A DNA stretch of 49,553 nt, taken from positions 1 to 49,553 of the forward strand of contig QHNQ01000014.1 in the NCBI GenBank assembly GCA_003218135.1. Direction: 5' to 3'. Positions 39,175-47,752 of the stretch are shown here, one piece after another. This DNA comes from Verrucomicrobiota bacterium (GTDB lineage Bacteria > Verrucomicrobiota > Verrucomicrobiia > Chthoniobacterales > UBA10450). Position numbers and translations under genes: made by a program. Under the pieces are notes generated by a model, which had not been told where the DNA came from, did no database searches, and worked only from the letters and a program-made list of their open reading frames with translations. How positions within the stretch are numbered: position 1 is the stretch's first letter; each line of letters starts with the position of its first letter.

Positions 39175-40839
39175 ATGCCAGCGGTTCTGACCCTACTGCG
39201 AATCAAGAATCTCGCGCTCGTGGAAGAGCTCGAGTGGCAGATGGGACCGGAGTTTATCGCTGTCACGGGAGAAACAGGCGCGGGCAAATCAATCATCATC
39301 GGCGCCCTGCAATTATTATTGGGTGAACGCGCGGACAAATCGCTGATTCGCACTGGTGCTGATCTTTGCACGGTCGAAGCGGTTTTTAGCGGAAATGATC
39401 TGCAAAAATTAAATCCACAGCTTAATGAAGCGGGGATCGAACCGTGCGAGAACGATCTCATCCTGAAACGCACTCTCTCCTCAAGTGGAACCAATCGTCA
39501 GTTCATCAACGGCTCGACGACGACGTTGTCGGTCCTGAAGAATATCGGCGATGAACTGGTCGATCTTCACGGGCCGCACGATCACCAATCTTTGCTCTCG
39601 CCCGAGACGCAATTGAGTTTGCTCGATTCGTTCGCGCGCGCGGAAGAGCAGCTCGAGGAATATCGAAAGCATTACCAGCAATTGCAGACGCTGCTGGCGG
39701 AACATGCCGCGCTCAACACAGCGGAAACAGCGCGCGGACAGGAGCTCGATTTGCTTCGTCATCAGGTTGCCGAGATCAAGTCGGCGAACCTGGTTGCGGG
39801 CGAAGAAGAAGAAATTGAGAAACGCTACAAACTGGCGAGTAACAGCAAACGGTTGATCGAGCTGGCCAGCGCAATCGCCAACAAACTCTCTGAAGCAGAT
39901 GATTCCGTTCTCTCGCAGCTTGCAGAAACACAACGTCTGCTGCGTGACCTGGAAAAGATCGACAATTCCATCGCACAGTACTCGTCGGCACATGCTGCCA
40001 GCGTGGTTGAGCTTGCGGACATTGCTCGCGCGCTTTCCGCTTACGCCGAAAAGCTCGATCTCGACCCGGAACAACTCGCTGCCCTTGAGCAACGCGTTTC
40101 GCTCTTCGAAACTTTGAAACGGAAATACGGCGGTTCAATCGGAGAAGTCATTGCGTTCGGCGAACGCGCGGCGGAACGAATGCAGAAGATTGAAGGACGG
40201 GACGCGGAGCTGGAGCGTCTCGCAAAAGAGATCACGAATCTCCGCGCAAAAATGAATCGTGCAGGCGAAGCGCTACGCAAACTGCGTACGAAAGCTGCGC
40301 CGAAGCTTTCCGAAAACATCCGGCGCAACTTGCGCGATCTCGGGTTTCGCCAATCGGAATTCAAAACAAAACTCAGCGCACTCGACGAACCTCGCCCGAA
40401 CGGATTTGATTCCGTGGAATTACTTTTCTCGCCGAATCCCGGCGAGCCGCTCAAGCCCTTGCGCGCTATTGCGTCCAGCGGCGAAATCTCGCGTTTGATG
40501 CTGGCGATCAAATCGGCGCTGGCCGCGCACGATGCAATCCCGTTGCTCGTATTCGACGAGATCGATACGAATGTCGGCGGCGAAATCGCGCATGCAGTTG
40601 GCGCAAAAATGCAAACGTTGGGGCGCGATCATCAGGTGATTTGCATCACGCACCTGCCGCAAGTCGCTGCCAATGCGTCTTCACATTTCGTGGTGACAAA
40701 GGACGTCGCGCGTGGCCGCACGTTTTCCAATCTGCATGAGATCAGCGGCAAAGCACGCCAGGAAGAGATCGCGCGTATGCTCGGCGGCAAAAGCGAATCG
40801 GCGCTGAAGCTGGCGGCGAGCCTCTTGAAACAAGATTAG
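39175..40839 (+). CDS. recN: DNA repair protein RecN
   Basis: SMC-like ATPase acting early in double-strand-break repair. 554 residues. N-terminal LLRIKNLALVEELEW, Walker A TGETGAGKSIIIGALQLLLG at 31-50, IDFxxPHDHQSLL-type LHGPHDHQSLLSPETQL near 125, a long coiled-coil middle (about 155-350), signature SSGEISRLMLAIKSAL near 435, Walker B LLVFDEIDTNVGGEIAHAVG near 458, and CITHLPQVAANASSHFVV. All motifs are intact. Monocistronic, followed by a repeat. Confidence 0.96.
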   Translation: MPAVLTLLRIKNLALVEELEWQMGPEFIAVTGETGAGKSIIIGALQLLLGERADKSLIRTGADLCTVEAVFSGNDLQKLNPQLNEAGIEPCENDLILKRTLSSSGTNRQFINGSTTTLSVLKNIGDELVDLHGPHDHQSLLSPETQLSLLDSFARAEEQLEEYRKHYQQLQTLLAEHAALNTAETARGQELDLLRHQVAEIKSANLVAGEEEEIEKRYKLASNSKRLIELASAIANKLSEADDSVLSQLAETQRLLRDLEKIDNSIAQYSSAHAASVVELADIARALSAYAEKLDLDPEQLAALEQRVSLFETLKRKYGGSIGEVIAFGERAAERMQKIEGRDAELERLAKEITNLRAKMNRAGEALRKLRTKAAPKLSENIRRNLRDLGFRQSEFKTKLSALDEPRPNGFDSVELLFSPNPGEPLKPLRAIASSGEISRLMLAIKSALAAHDAIPLLVFDEIDTNVGGEIAHAVGAKMQTLGRDHQVICITHLPQVAANASSHFVVTKDVARGRTFSNLHEISGKARQEEIARMLGGKSESALKLAASLLKQD

Positions 40840-40840
40840 C

Positions 40841-40916
40841 TCGCGAATCACACGAATGAACGCGAATGGATTCAGCAGAAATTCTGTTCTTTCGCGTCTA
40901 TTCGCGTGATTGGCAG
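40841..40916. repeat. Inverted repeat, 'CGCGAATCACACGAATG' family
   Basis: The left arm CTCGCGAATCACACGAATGA with ACGCGAATGG (40840-40869) is mirrored by TTCGCGTCTATTCGCGTGATTGGC (40892-40914 region). It fills the gap between the convergent recN and permease genes. Confidence 0.6.
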
Positions 40917-40922
40917 GTGGAA

Positions 40923-41513
40923 TTACTTCGTCACAGAACCGAGGGGCAGGACGACTTTGCCGAAGATTTCATTCAGCACCTGCGCCAGGCCAGCGTAGAT
41001 CGCAGAAAACCCGCAGAAGATTCCTTCGTAACCGGTGAAATGTCTGAAGTCCGGACCAGCATTGATAAAATCGCCAATGGCGAGCAGAAAGAAAAGAACG
41101 GTCAGCGACCCGAATACGACCTGCCCGGCGACATGCAGCCGCATCGTGCCGACGAACATGACCGCGGTGAATAAGCCCCACATGAAAAGGTACGCAGCCA
41201 TGGCGGTATCGTTGGTCGGCGTTCCCCATCCTAATTTCGCCAGGATTATGAGCGTCACGAGCGACAGCCAGAACAAGCCGTAGGAAAGAAAGGCGGTCGT
41301 TGCAAAAGTATTCCCTTTCCTCCATTCCATGACGCCGGCAATAATTTGCGCGGCACCGCCGTAGCAAATACCCATCGCCAGAATCATGCTGTTCAGCTCG
41401 TAAAAGCCGGCATTGTGCAGGTTGAGCAAGACAGTTGTCATGCCAAAGCCAAGCAGCCCAAGCGGCGCTGGATTCCCTGTTGTATCTCTGAGTTGAGTAA
41501 CGGATTCGTTCAT
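40923..41513 (-). CDS. Acetate/succinate permease of the SatP/GPR1-FUN34-YaaH family
   Basis: 196 residues from ATG 41513. Six membrane helices. The family signature [23 protein letters not shown] near 13-35 is clear, and [22 protein letters not shown] near the end matches the last helix. Members take up acetate or succinate with protons; the exact substrate is not determinable. The ORF extends upstream to 41552 but that part lacks family resemblance. Faces recN convergently. Confidence 0.93.
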   Translation of the reverse strand: MNESVTQLRDTTGNPAPLGLLGFGMTTVLLNLHNAGFYELNSMILAMGICYGGAAQIIAGVMEWRKGNTFATTAFLSYGLFWLSLVTLIILAKLGWGTPTNDTAMAAYLFMWGLFTAVMFVGTMRLHVAGQVVFGSLTVLFFLLAIGDFINAGPDFRHFTGYEGIFCGFSAIYAGLAQVLNEIFGKVVLPLGSVTK

Positions 41514-41612
41514 GGCGCAGCCAGTCTGCCGAAAAACAGATCGATAACGCAAGGAAGAATGACGACTGGCTAGGCGCCGTTAAACTGTTGAAGCGCAGTT
41601 GTGTCTTCGTGC

Positions 41613-41728
41613 TTTCTCTCGCCTTCGGAAACGGGAGAGGATTGAGGTGAGGGGTCCTGAAACGCCCGACGTATCTGGTTGCCTCTCCGATCGCCCTACC
41701 CTCCCCCGTCCCTCCATAGAGCGAGGCG
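41613..41728. repeat. Inverted pair, 'CCTCTCC...GGTGAGG' family, pair 3
   Basis: The plus unit (41613-41654: TTTCTCTCGCC, GGGAGAGG, GAGGTGAGGGG) and the inverted unit (41694-41728: CCCTACCCTCCCCC, GAGCGAGGCG) show more decay than pairs 1 and 2. It lies in the 337-base gap before the FAD reductase, in which no gene is seen; the remaining 120 bases hold no recognised signal. Confidence 0.65.
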
Positions 41729-41850
41729 ACCCATATGCGGATAGGATATTCAATACCAAGCCGAGGACTGCCGACACTCTGCGCGACAGTACTTTTAACG
41801 ATTTAGCTTGTCGACGTGGCAGCGGTGAAATTATCGTGCGAGTTCCGCAT

Positions 41851-43032
41851 ATGATTCGACGTGATTATCTCATCATTGGTGCCGGCATTGCCGGAGCGAG
41901 CGCGTGCGAAGGAATTCGCAAATATGACAAGCGCGGCTCCGTGACGCTGGTTGGTGCTGAAATTTTCCCACCCTATAAACGGTGGATCCTGTCGAAGAAC
42001 TTTTTGCGCGAAAAGGAAGCTAATCTCAAAAAACTGCAGGAAGTGGACGAGCGGTGGTTTGAAAAGAATAAGATCGAGACCCGCTTTGCGACAGTGGCGA
42101 CCCAGTTCAATATCGAGCGGCGTCTCGCTGTGCTTGCCAACGGCGAAACCATTGAATTCAACAAAGCATGCCTCGCGATGGGCAGCCGCCCCGTGCGCCC
42201 GCCGGTCGCCGGCGTTAATCTTGGCAATGTCATTTATCTCCGCACAGTCCGTGACGCGCTCGCTCTGAGGGAGATGGCAGGCGTAGAACGGGGAATCATG
42301 GTCGTCGGTGGCGGGCTGCTTGCGTGCGAGGCAGCAGCAAGCTTGAGGATAATGAAATTGAAGGTCGGCCTCATGCATCGCGATCCGTATTTGTTGAACC
42401 GCTATCTGGGTCCTGAAACGGGGGCGTGGCTCACCGATTACTTCACAAAACACGGTGTGGTCCTTTCGATGGGTGAAGCTCTCAACGGCTTCGAAGGCAA
42501 AACTGTTTTGCGCAACATCCAGACCAAAAGCGGAAACCGATTCCCAATCGGTCTGGCCGTGGTCGCCTGCGGCGCGGAACCGAATCTCGATCTCGTCCGC
42601 AACACGCCGTTATCAGGGCCTCACGGGTCGCCCGTCACCGAATATCTCGAGACCGAAGAAAAAGGAATTTACGCCGTCGGCGATCTGGCATTTTATCCGG
42701 ACCGCATCATGGGCGGCATGCGGCGTCAGACGCATTGGGAGAATGCGCGCGAACAGGGTCTGGTCGCAGGCGCGAATATGACAGGCAAAAAGCGCATTCG
42801 CTACGAGCAAGTCCCCTACTTCTGGACAGAGATATTTGATTTGCACATGGATTTCGTCGGCGACTTCAGTGTACTGCCAACTCGGGTCGAGCTTGCGGGT
42901 GCCTACTCAAAGAAGAAATTTATCGTCCGCCATTATCAAGGCGACAAACTCCGGGCCATTCTGCTCTGCCAGCAATCGCAACGCGATGTGGATTCAGCCA
43001 AGACGCAGTTGCGACACGCCCTCGGGAAATAG
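41851..43032 (+). CDS. FAD-dependent pyridine-nucleotide oxidoreductase
   Basis: 394 residues from ATG 41851 (an open frame to 41599 is repeat-derived). FAD-binding GAGIAGASACEGIRK near 11, KRWILSKNFL (as in ferredoxin reductases), CLAMGSRPVRPPV near 108, the NAD(P) Rossmann loop VVGGGLLACEAAASL near 150, and GIYAVGDLAFYP with the FAD-binding Asp near 277. C-terminal domain as in rubredoxin/ferredoxin-type reductases. It lacks a redox-active CxxxxC, so it is not a disulfide reductase. Its electron partner is not in the window. Confidence 0.85.
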   Translation: MIRRDYLIIGAGIAGASACEGIRKYDKRGSVTLVGAEIFPPYKRWILSKNFLREKEANLKKLQEVDERWFEKNKIETRFATVATQFNIERRLAVLANGETIEFNKACLAMGSRPVRPPVAGVNLGNVIYLRTVRDALALREMAGVERGIMVVGGGLLACEAAASLRIMKLKVGLMHRDPYLLNRYLGPETGAWLTDYFTKHGVVLSMGEALNGFEGKTVLRNIQTKSGNRFPIGLAVVACGAEPNLDLVRNTPLSGPHGSPVTEYLETEEKGIYAVGDLAFYPDRIMGGMRRQTHWENAREQGLVAGANMTGKKRIRYEQVPYFWTEIFDLHMDFVGDFSVLPTRVELAGAYSKKKFIVRHYQGDKLRAILLCQQSQRDVDSAKTQLRHALGK

Positions 43033-43144
43033 AAAGTGATCTGAAGACGCATCGCACTCCCGCGACATGTTTTTTTTCAGTCTTCGATCACGTATGTGAT
43101 CAAGAGTTGAAATGCACCGATTCCGATTCGCGAAAGATCTCGGA

Positions 43145-43633
43145 TTAATAGAGATCCGCCGGGATTTCAAACGCAGAATTGCTTACTCTGGCGAGCTTCC
43201 AGTCCCACGGTTTCCCTGATAGTTGAATCCACTCCAGCTTGAAGGGCGTGGGCAATTTGTTGACGCGTTCGTCCAGCAACTCCATTACGCCGTCGTCGCT
43301 GCTATAGACTGTGATTCTGCCGATCCACACTCCGCGTCCGGCTTCCATCTGCACGTTCGGATTGGATGCGATGATCCTGGAGCCGCGCACCCAGCGAAAA
43401 CCCTCCCGCATACGTTCGAGAACCCGCGCCCGATCATCGCCCCACTGGTCCTGATAATCGTTGCCGATAAAATCGCCCACAGCGTCCCAGTTTCTATGGT
43501 CGATGGCGTGAAAGAAATTTTCGGCGTGCAGCCGGACCTGATGCTCGGGTCGCCACAGCCAGACGAGATACAGCCCAATGCAAACCGCCAGCACCAACCC
43601 GCCATAGAACCCTCCACGAAACGTAATCGTCAC
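43145..43633 (-). CDS. Membrane-anchored NTF2/SnoaL-like domain protein
   Basis: 162 residues. An N-terminal helix (GGLVLAVCIGLYLVWLW, about 10-26) anchors or exports the protein. The rest resembles an NTF2-like cone: AENFFHAIDHRNWDAVGDFIGNDYQDQWG is the typical first helices, followed by strands RIIASNPNVQME and GVWIGRITVYSS. No catalytic residues can be assigned. It lies 52 bases downstream of the tube-like gene on the same strand and may be in its transcript. Confidence 0.6.
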   Translation of the reverse strand: MTITFRGGFYGGLVLAVCIGLYLVWLWRPEHQVRLHAENFFHAIDHRNWDAVGDFIGNDYQDQWGDDRARVLERMREGFRWVRGSRIIASNPNVQMEAGRGVWIGRITVYSSDDGVMELLDERVNKLPTPFKLEWIQLSGKPWDWKLARVSNSAFEIPADLY

Positions 43634-43685
43634 AGACAGGAGTTCTTTTTTCGCGAGGCTCAGGCGATTTGGCCGCCAGGATCAG

Positions 43686-44201
43686 CTACGTCAAAGATGG
43701 CTCGACCGGTTCCTTTACTTCTACATCCCGTTCCCAGCCTTCATTCTGCAAAGTAATGTGTTCGATAGCGATCGCGTTCGCGTTGGCGTCGAGATCGGGC
43801 AGGATTTGATATTCTGAAACCCAGCAGCGAAAAATTTTGTAGCGAAACACAAGCTGTCCAGCCTCATTATAGAGTTCAATGATAACGTCTTTGCGGAAGT
43901 CCTTCAGCGAAACTTCCGCACCAAGGCCTGCACCGAACTGCCACACCTTATTGGCCCATTTCTCGAATTCGGGGTCGTGAGTAACACCGCGCTCAAGCGT
44001 GATGGGCGCGAATTCGGTAAGTCCCGGAGACTTGCGACTGGTGCTGGGATCGCCGCCTTCGCGATGATGAATGACTTCGGTGGTGCGTTGCAGGCCGCTT
44101 ACTTTGCTGATGCCAGCAACGTACTTGCCGTCCCATTTAACACGGAACTTAAAATTCTTGTAAGGATCAAAACGCTTCGGATTAACAGTAAACTCAGCCA
44201 T
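43686..44201 (-). CDS. T4-gp19-like contractile-tail inner tube protein (orphan)
   Basis: 171 residues. The family layout is visible: FDPYKNFKFRVKWDGKYVAGISKVSGLQRTTEVI, then HREGGDPSTSRKSPGLTEFAPITLERGVTHDPEFEKWANKVW and ILPDLDANANAIAIEHITLQNEGWERD. This is the gp19/Afp1-type protein that forms the inner tube of phage tails and extracellular contractile injection systems. No sheath, baseplate, spike or AAA+ gene lies within about 5 kb on either side, so it stands alone. It may be a remnant, a spare tube subunit, or part of a system elsewhere in the genome. Confidence 0.85.
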   Translation of the reverse strand: MAEFTVNPKRFDPYKNFKFRVKWDGKYVAGISKVSGLQRTTEVIHHREGGDPSTSRKSPGLTEFAPITLERGVTHDPEFEKWANKVWQFGAGLGAEVSLKDFRKDVIIELYNEAGQLVFRYKIFRCWVSEYQILPDLDANANAIAIEHITLQNEGWERDVEVKEPVEPSLT

Positions 44202-44276
44202 GGTCGGAAAGCGCCGTGATACAAAAAGCAGCCCATCCTGTCAACGTTCAAGCAACTCTGCACACGGGGCGATGCC

Positions 44277-45674
44277 TTAGCTCGCGTCGCGCGCGTACCA
44301 ATCCACCTTGCGCGTTACGTACATTACGATTGCCAGCACGATGAAGAGCGCGATCGCGCCCATAAGCAGCGCATAATCCTGTTGCCGCAAGGTGATGTAA
44401 AGAAATGTGTAAACGCCCGTAAGTCCCGCGCCGATCATTAATGTGCGCACGCCGCCACCCAAAAAAAAGCGGCAATACCAGGTGATCAACGCGATCGAGG
44501 CGACTGCCGCGATCAGGTAAGCCCAGCTGAATCCGATAAATTCCGAAATCGATAACAGCAGCAGGTAAAACAAACAGAGCGCGGCACCGACCATCAAATA
44601 TTGAAATGGATGAATCTTTTGGCGCGCTGTCGCTTCGAACAGAAAGAATGCCGTGAAAACAAGCACGAGAAAGAGCACTCCGTATTTGATCGAGCGTTCG
44701 ACATAACGATACGCGTCGAGAATGGACAAGAATTGCGCGCCGAAAAGTGAATTTGAAACGGCTTGGGTCGTGAATCGATCGTTGCCGGTTCGGCTCGTCC
44801 AGGATTGCGGATAATCCCGTCCGTAATATGAGACCTTCCATTTCGCATCGAATCCATCCGCGCGTAGTGACCTTTCAGCCGGAAGAAACGCGCCTCGAAA
44901 GCCCACGTCCGCTGAGTTTGATTTCAACGTTGCTTCGTTTTGCACGCCGAACGGCGCGAAGTAAATCCCTTCGCTGCCGTTGAAATCGAGTGGGATCGAA
45001 AACTGAATCTCACTGGAAATCGGTTGGTCGCTGCCGAGCGATGCAGTTGCGCCCGTTGTGTACCCAAGAACTTGCGACCCGGGCAGCATTGGATGCTTTG
45101 TGCCGCCCCAATCAAGCACAATCGCCTCGCGCGTCCCGCGCAGATCGTTGATTGCGATCGTGACAAACGCGTCCTTCCATTGCACGTCTTTCAGATCGAT
45201 TTTGAGGGGGCCAAAATCCGGCGGCACAAACTTGCCGGAAAGAACAGTCTGCGCACGATAGACGACAGCGTCGTAAATCCCGCGGTGCAACTTTTGCGTC
45301 TGCGCATTGCCGGAAATATTCAGCGTTTCAGGCAGGAAATAGGCGTTTCCCGTGGCAGTTTCCTCCACTTCACGCCGTTCGACTCTTCCATCGGCGAGTG
45401 GAACTTCCTTTACAGTCTTGAACTTGTATTGATACGGAATGCCAAGCACCGGCCCAATCAGGTTTTGTTCCCTTCCCCACGACGAGGTGATATCGGCCAC
45501 GGCTTCATTCCGCCGACGCAACCGTTCATTCAACACGCCGGTAATCATCGCGAGCGGAATCAGCAACACCAAGACCAGCGCGCCGACTCCTAGCAATTTG
45601 AGGATCGTACTATGACGTCGCGCAAAAAACGGCTGCGATTTGGGCAACGGTGGTGGTGCTTGAACGTCAGGCAT
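44277..45674 (-). CDS. creD: Inner-membrane protein CreD family
   Basis: 465 residues from ATG 45674. An N-terminal membrane helix (LLGVGALVLVLLIPLAMITGVLNERLRRR), a long periplasmic domain containing FLPETLNISG, YDAVVYRAQTVLSGKF and SFxxPLDFNGSEGIYFAPFG-like blocks, and five C-terminal membrane segments. This is the CreD layout. In E. coli creD is the main output of the CreBC two-component system; in other bacteria CreD affects envelope integrity. No creB/creC is in the window. Upstream lies a 385-base gene-free spacer holding a large palindromic repeat. Confidence 0.9.
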   Translation of the reverse strand: MPDVQAPPPLPKSQPFFARRHSTILKLLGVGALVLVLLIPLAMITGVLNERLRRRNEAVADITSSWGREQNLIGPVLGIPYQYKFKTVKEVPLADGRVERREVEETATGNAYFLPETLNISGNAQTQKLHRGIYDAVVYRAQTVLSGKFVPPDFGPLKIDLKDVQWKDAFVTIAINDLRGTREAIVLDWGGTKHPMLPGSQVLGYTTGATASLGSDQPISSEIQFSIPLDFNGSEGIYFAPFGVQNEATLKSNSADVGFRGAFLPAERSLRADGFDAKWKVSYYGRDYPQSWTSRTGNDRFTTQAVSNSLFGAQFLSILDAYRYVERSIKYGVLFLVLVFTAFFLFEATARQKIHPFQYLMVGAALCLFYLLLLSISEFIGFSWAYLIAAVASIALITWYCRFFLGGGVRTLMIGAGLTGVYTFLYITLRQQDYALLMGAIALFIVLAIVMYVTRKVDWYARDAS

Positions 45675-45824
45675 GCCGCGATGTTGAATCAACCAAATCG
45701 CTTAGGCAATGAAGTTATGATCAGCTTTGCACGCCGCGATATTGTGTCTCAATTGTCAGTTTCAAAAGGGGGGCTCAACCAACATGTCAGGCGTAAGGGA
45801 CGCCTCCCTTTGCATCTGTGTTTA

Positions 45825-46043
45825 GCGCCAAAGGCGCAGCGGTCAGCGTGAGCCTGGGGCAGCGCCCCAGGATTCGTGCTACCAAGAAGCGTCAGCGCTG
45901 AAAGCGCGACTCACTTCCGGCACGGGATCGTGACAAGTGAGAACGTTCGGCCGGATTAAAACGCGCTTTCAGCGCTCGTCGACATATCGATTTAATTCCT
46001 GGGGCGATGCCCCAGGCTAGCATGAGAGCGCGCCTACGGCGCG
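45825..46043. repeat. Mirror-symmetric composite repeat with five hairpin elements
   Basis: Two inverted copies of a unit of roughly 85 bases. Left: GCGCC-AAA-GGCGC (45825-45837), CCTGGGGC-AGC-GCCCCAGG (45853-45871), then AGCGCTGAAAGCGCG (45894-45908). Right, in reverse: CGCGCTTTCAGCGCT (45962-45976), CCTGGGGC-GAT-GCCCCAGG (45998-46016), CGCGCC-TAC-GGCGCG (46029-46043). The 15-base inner arms are perfectly complementary. No coding potential is seen. It fills most of the space between the creD and methyltransferase genes. Confidence 0.85.
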
Positions 46044-46059
46044 ATCCTTCTGGGACCAG

Positions 46060-46806
46060 TTAGCTGCGCTTTCGCCCTGCCCGCCGAATTCGCGCAGCCT
46101 CGCGCATGAAGCCTGGGTTTCGGATTATCTTCGTACGAGTTTGCTGCGCTGAATCGCTTCGCTCGAATAGCGACAGACAATCGATCAAGCGCCTGCCGCG
46201 CCAGTTAACAAGCTCCTGACTAATGCAATGCAGGCCGTGCTCCGCACACAACGCGCGAAATAACGCGGCCGTCATACCCGGGTTTCGATGATGCGCCCAG
46301 TCGAGAACTTTCGCTTTAATCAATGGCTTTGTGACAAAATCGGGAAGCCGTTCGCGTGGCGAATTCACGTACTCGCCGAAATTGGAATGGTGAATGAAAC
46401 CTTTACCGCCGACTTTCAATTTGCGTCGCAGCTCTTGCAGATACGCTTCTACAATGTCGCGGTTGGGATGCACAAACGAATCAAAACTGAAAACGAAATC
46501 GATTGAATTGTCGGGGACCATCGACAACGAGCGGCCGTCATTAAGGAAACAGTGCACATGCGGCGCCGCGGCAAAACGCTGTATACATGCTTCGATGCAT
46601 TCGCTTGACTTATCAACAGCCCACAATTCGTCGCAGTAGTCCTTCAAATAATGCGTCCACCGTCCAAATCCGGGCGCAATTTCCAAAATCGTGCCGGTCG
46701 GCAGACAATCGCTAATCCGTGGAAGGATGGTGCCGGCCCATTGCGCAGCAGAACTGCCCCAAGGGACAGACCATTCTTCACCCGCCTCTTGCCAATCGTA
46801 TTTCAT
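46060..46806 (-). CDS. Class I SAM-dependent methyltransferase, full copy
   Basis: 248 residues. Rossmann-type motif I ILEIAPGFGRWTHYLKDYC at about 41-59, motif II ELWAVDKSSECIEAC, NDGRSLSMVPDNSIDFVFSFDSFVHPNRDIVEAYLQEL (motifs III-IV) and LKVGGKGFIHHSNFG. The C-terminal part is basic. The substrate is unknown; the resemblance is to the 'methyltransferase domain 11/23' group often found with polysaccharide genes, but no such cluster is here. A second, truncated copy lies 0.95 kb away on the same strand. Confidence 0.85.
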   Translation of the reverse strand: MKYDWQEAGEEWSVPWGSSAAQWAGTILPRISDCLPTGTILEIAPGFGRWTHYLKDYCDELWAVDKSSECIEACIQRFAAAPHVHCFLNDGRSLSMVPDNSIDFVFSFDSFVHPNRDIVEAYLQELRRKLKVGGKGFIHHSNFGEYVNSPRERLPDFVTKPLIKAKVLDWAHHRNPGMTAALFRALCAEHGLHCISQELVNWRGRRLIDCLSLFERSDSAQQTRTKIIRNPGFMREAARIRRAGRKRS

Positions 46807-46838
46807 CTTCCAGGACCGGCTTCACACCATTCATAGTT

Positions 46839-46926
46839 GTCATTCTCAGCGAAGCGACGAATCTCTGATCAATTTACTACAACAGCGCGTCAAACCGAGA
46901 TCCTTCGACTGCGCTCAATCTGACAG
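46839..46926. repeat. Inverted repeat, 'GTCATCCTGAGCG' family, copy 3
   Basis: The left arm GTCATTCTCAGCGAAGCGA with GAATCTC (46839-46865) and the right arm GAGATCCTTCGACTGCGCTC with TCTGACAG (46897-46926) are inverted. It occupies the 226-base gap between the methyltransferase and the next gene; the rest of that gap is GC-rich repeat-like sequence without a gene. Confidence 0.7.
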
Positions 46927-47032
46927 CGTAGTTTGCGACAAATCTGGCACCATGCTGGGGGCGGAAGCGAACCGCCGACGCGGTAGCCGACCATTTCTAA
47001 GCGGCGGCGCAGCGTATTCTTCTTGATCCGTC

Positions 47033-47737
47033 TTATCTTTGGGAACTTTTTTGAATTTCAGCGCGGATTTTGCCGCCCGGATCGAGTTCTTCCAGCGTTC
47101 GTTCATCTCCACTGCTACCAAGGTGCGACTCGCGAACTTGTCGAAAAGCGTTTTCCGCTTGTCGAATGTTGCCGACCGCGTGTCCAACAGCGTGCCGCGT
47201 TTTTAAAAATGTCGAGGTAAGTATGCCAATACAAATGACCCCGAGGACAATCGAGATAATCCAGGCAGGCCGATTGGAAAGCAGGACGGCAAGCGAGGCA
47301 ACAACAATTGCGATTTCGGCAAAAAGCTGAGCGTGGTCGTAACCTTTGGTAGCATCGAAATGCGCTTTGACCGCGGGTTGATACGAGTCAAGCCAATGCC
47401 TGGCAAAGTCGCGCTCACGGCTGTAATCGAGATAGAGTCGCAAAAGCCGCTTCAACTCCGGACCAAATCCAGCATCAATGCTTCCAAGCAACGATTCGTG
47501 GCGAAGTTTTTCCAGTTCGACCATGACCATGCGGAATTTCGTGCTCGAGCCGCTGTAATCAGAATTCGCTTGTGTTTGTTCGGTCATCGTGCGCGTGAGT
47601 TCGTTATGCTCAGAACCGGCCATTGACGCGCACAACGCAATCAAGACGCCGATCAATGCGATGGTAAGACCGACGTGTTTGCTGGAGACGTGGATGGTGG
47701 TTTCCGCTCGCTCTAGTTTCTCCTGCAACGAACTCAC
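47033..47737 (-). CDS. Three-helix membrane protein, possibly DUF4337-like
   Basis: 234 residues. A short cytoplasmic N-terminus, one membrane helix (VGLTIALIGVLIALCASMAG at about 23-42), a long polar helical region of about 100 residues (DYSRERDFARHWLDSYQ), then two helices (AQLFAEIAIVVASLAVLL, WIISIVLGVICIGILTSTF at about 140-180) and a charged tail. The arrangement of one plus two helices with a helical middle resembles DUF4337 proteins, but key residues were not confirmed. It lies between the full and the truncated methyltransferase copies. Confidence 0.55.
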   Translation of the reverse strand: MSSLQEKLERAETTIHVSSKHVGLTIALIGVLIALCASMAGSEHNELTRTMTEQTQANSDYSGSSTKFRMVMVELEKLRHESLLGSIDAGFGPELKRLLRLYLDYSRERDFARHWLDSYQPAVKAHFDATKGYDHAQLFAEIAIVVASLAVLLSNRPAWIISIVLGVICIGILTSTFLKTRHAVGHAVGNIRQAENAFRQVRESHLGSSGDERTLEELDPGGKIRAEIQKSSQR

Positions 47738-47752
47738 ATTACTCTTTAGAAT

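Noticed and set aside
41599-41850. Upstream in-frame extension of the FAD reductase
   Set aside because: It is encoded by the decayed 'CCTCTCC' repeat pair and shows no protein-like pattern; the FAD motif starts right after ATG 41851.
43060-43100. T-run at about 43071-43078 as a terminator for the FAD reductase
   Set aside because: No stable GC-rich hairpin directly precedes the eight T; the nearby GATCAC-GTAT-GTGATC palindrome lies after it.
46915-47187. Minus-strand 90-codon open frame
   Set aside because: It overlaps the membrane-protein gene in another frame and its end is repeat-derived; no start signal.
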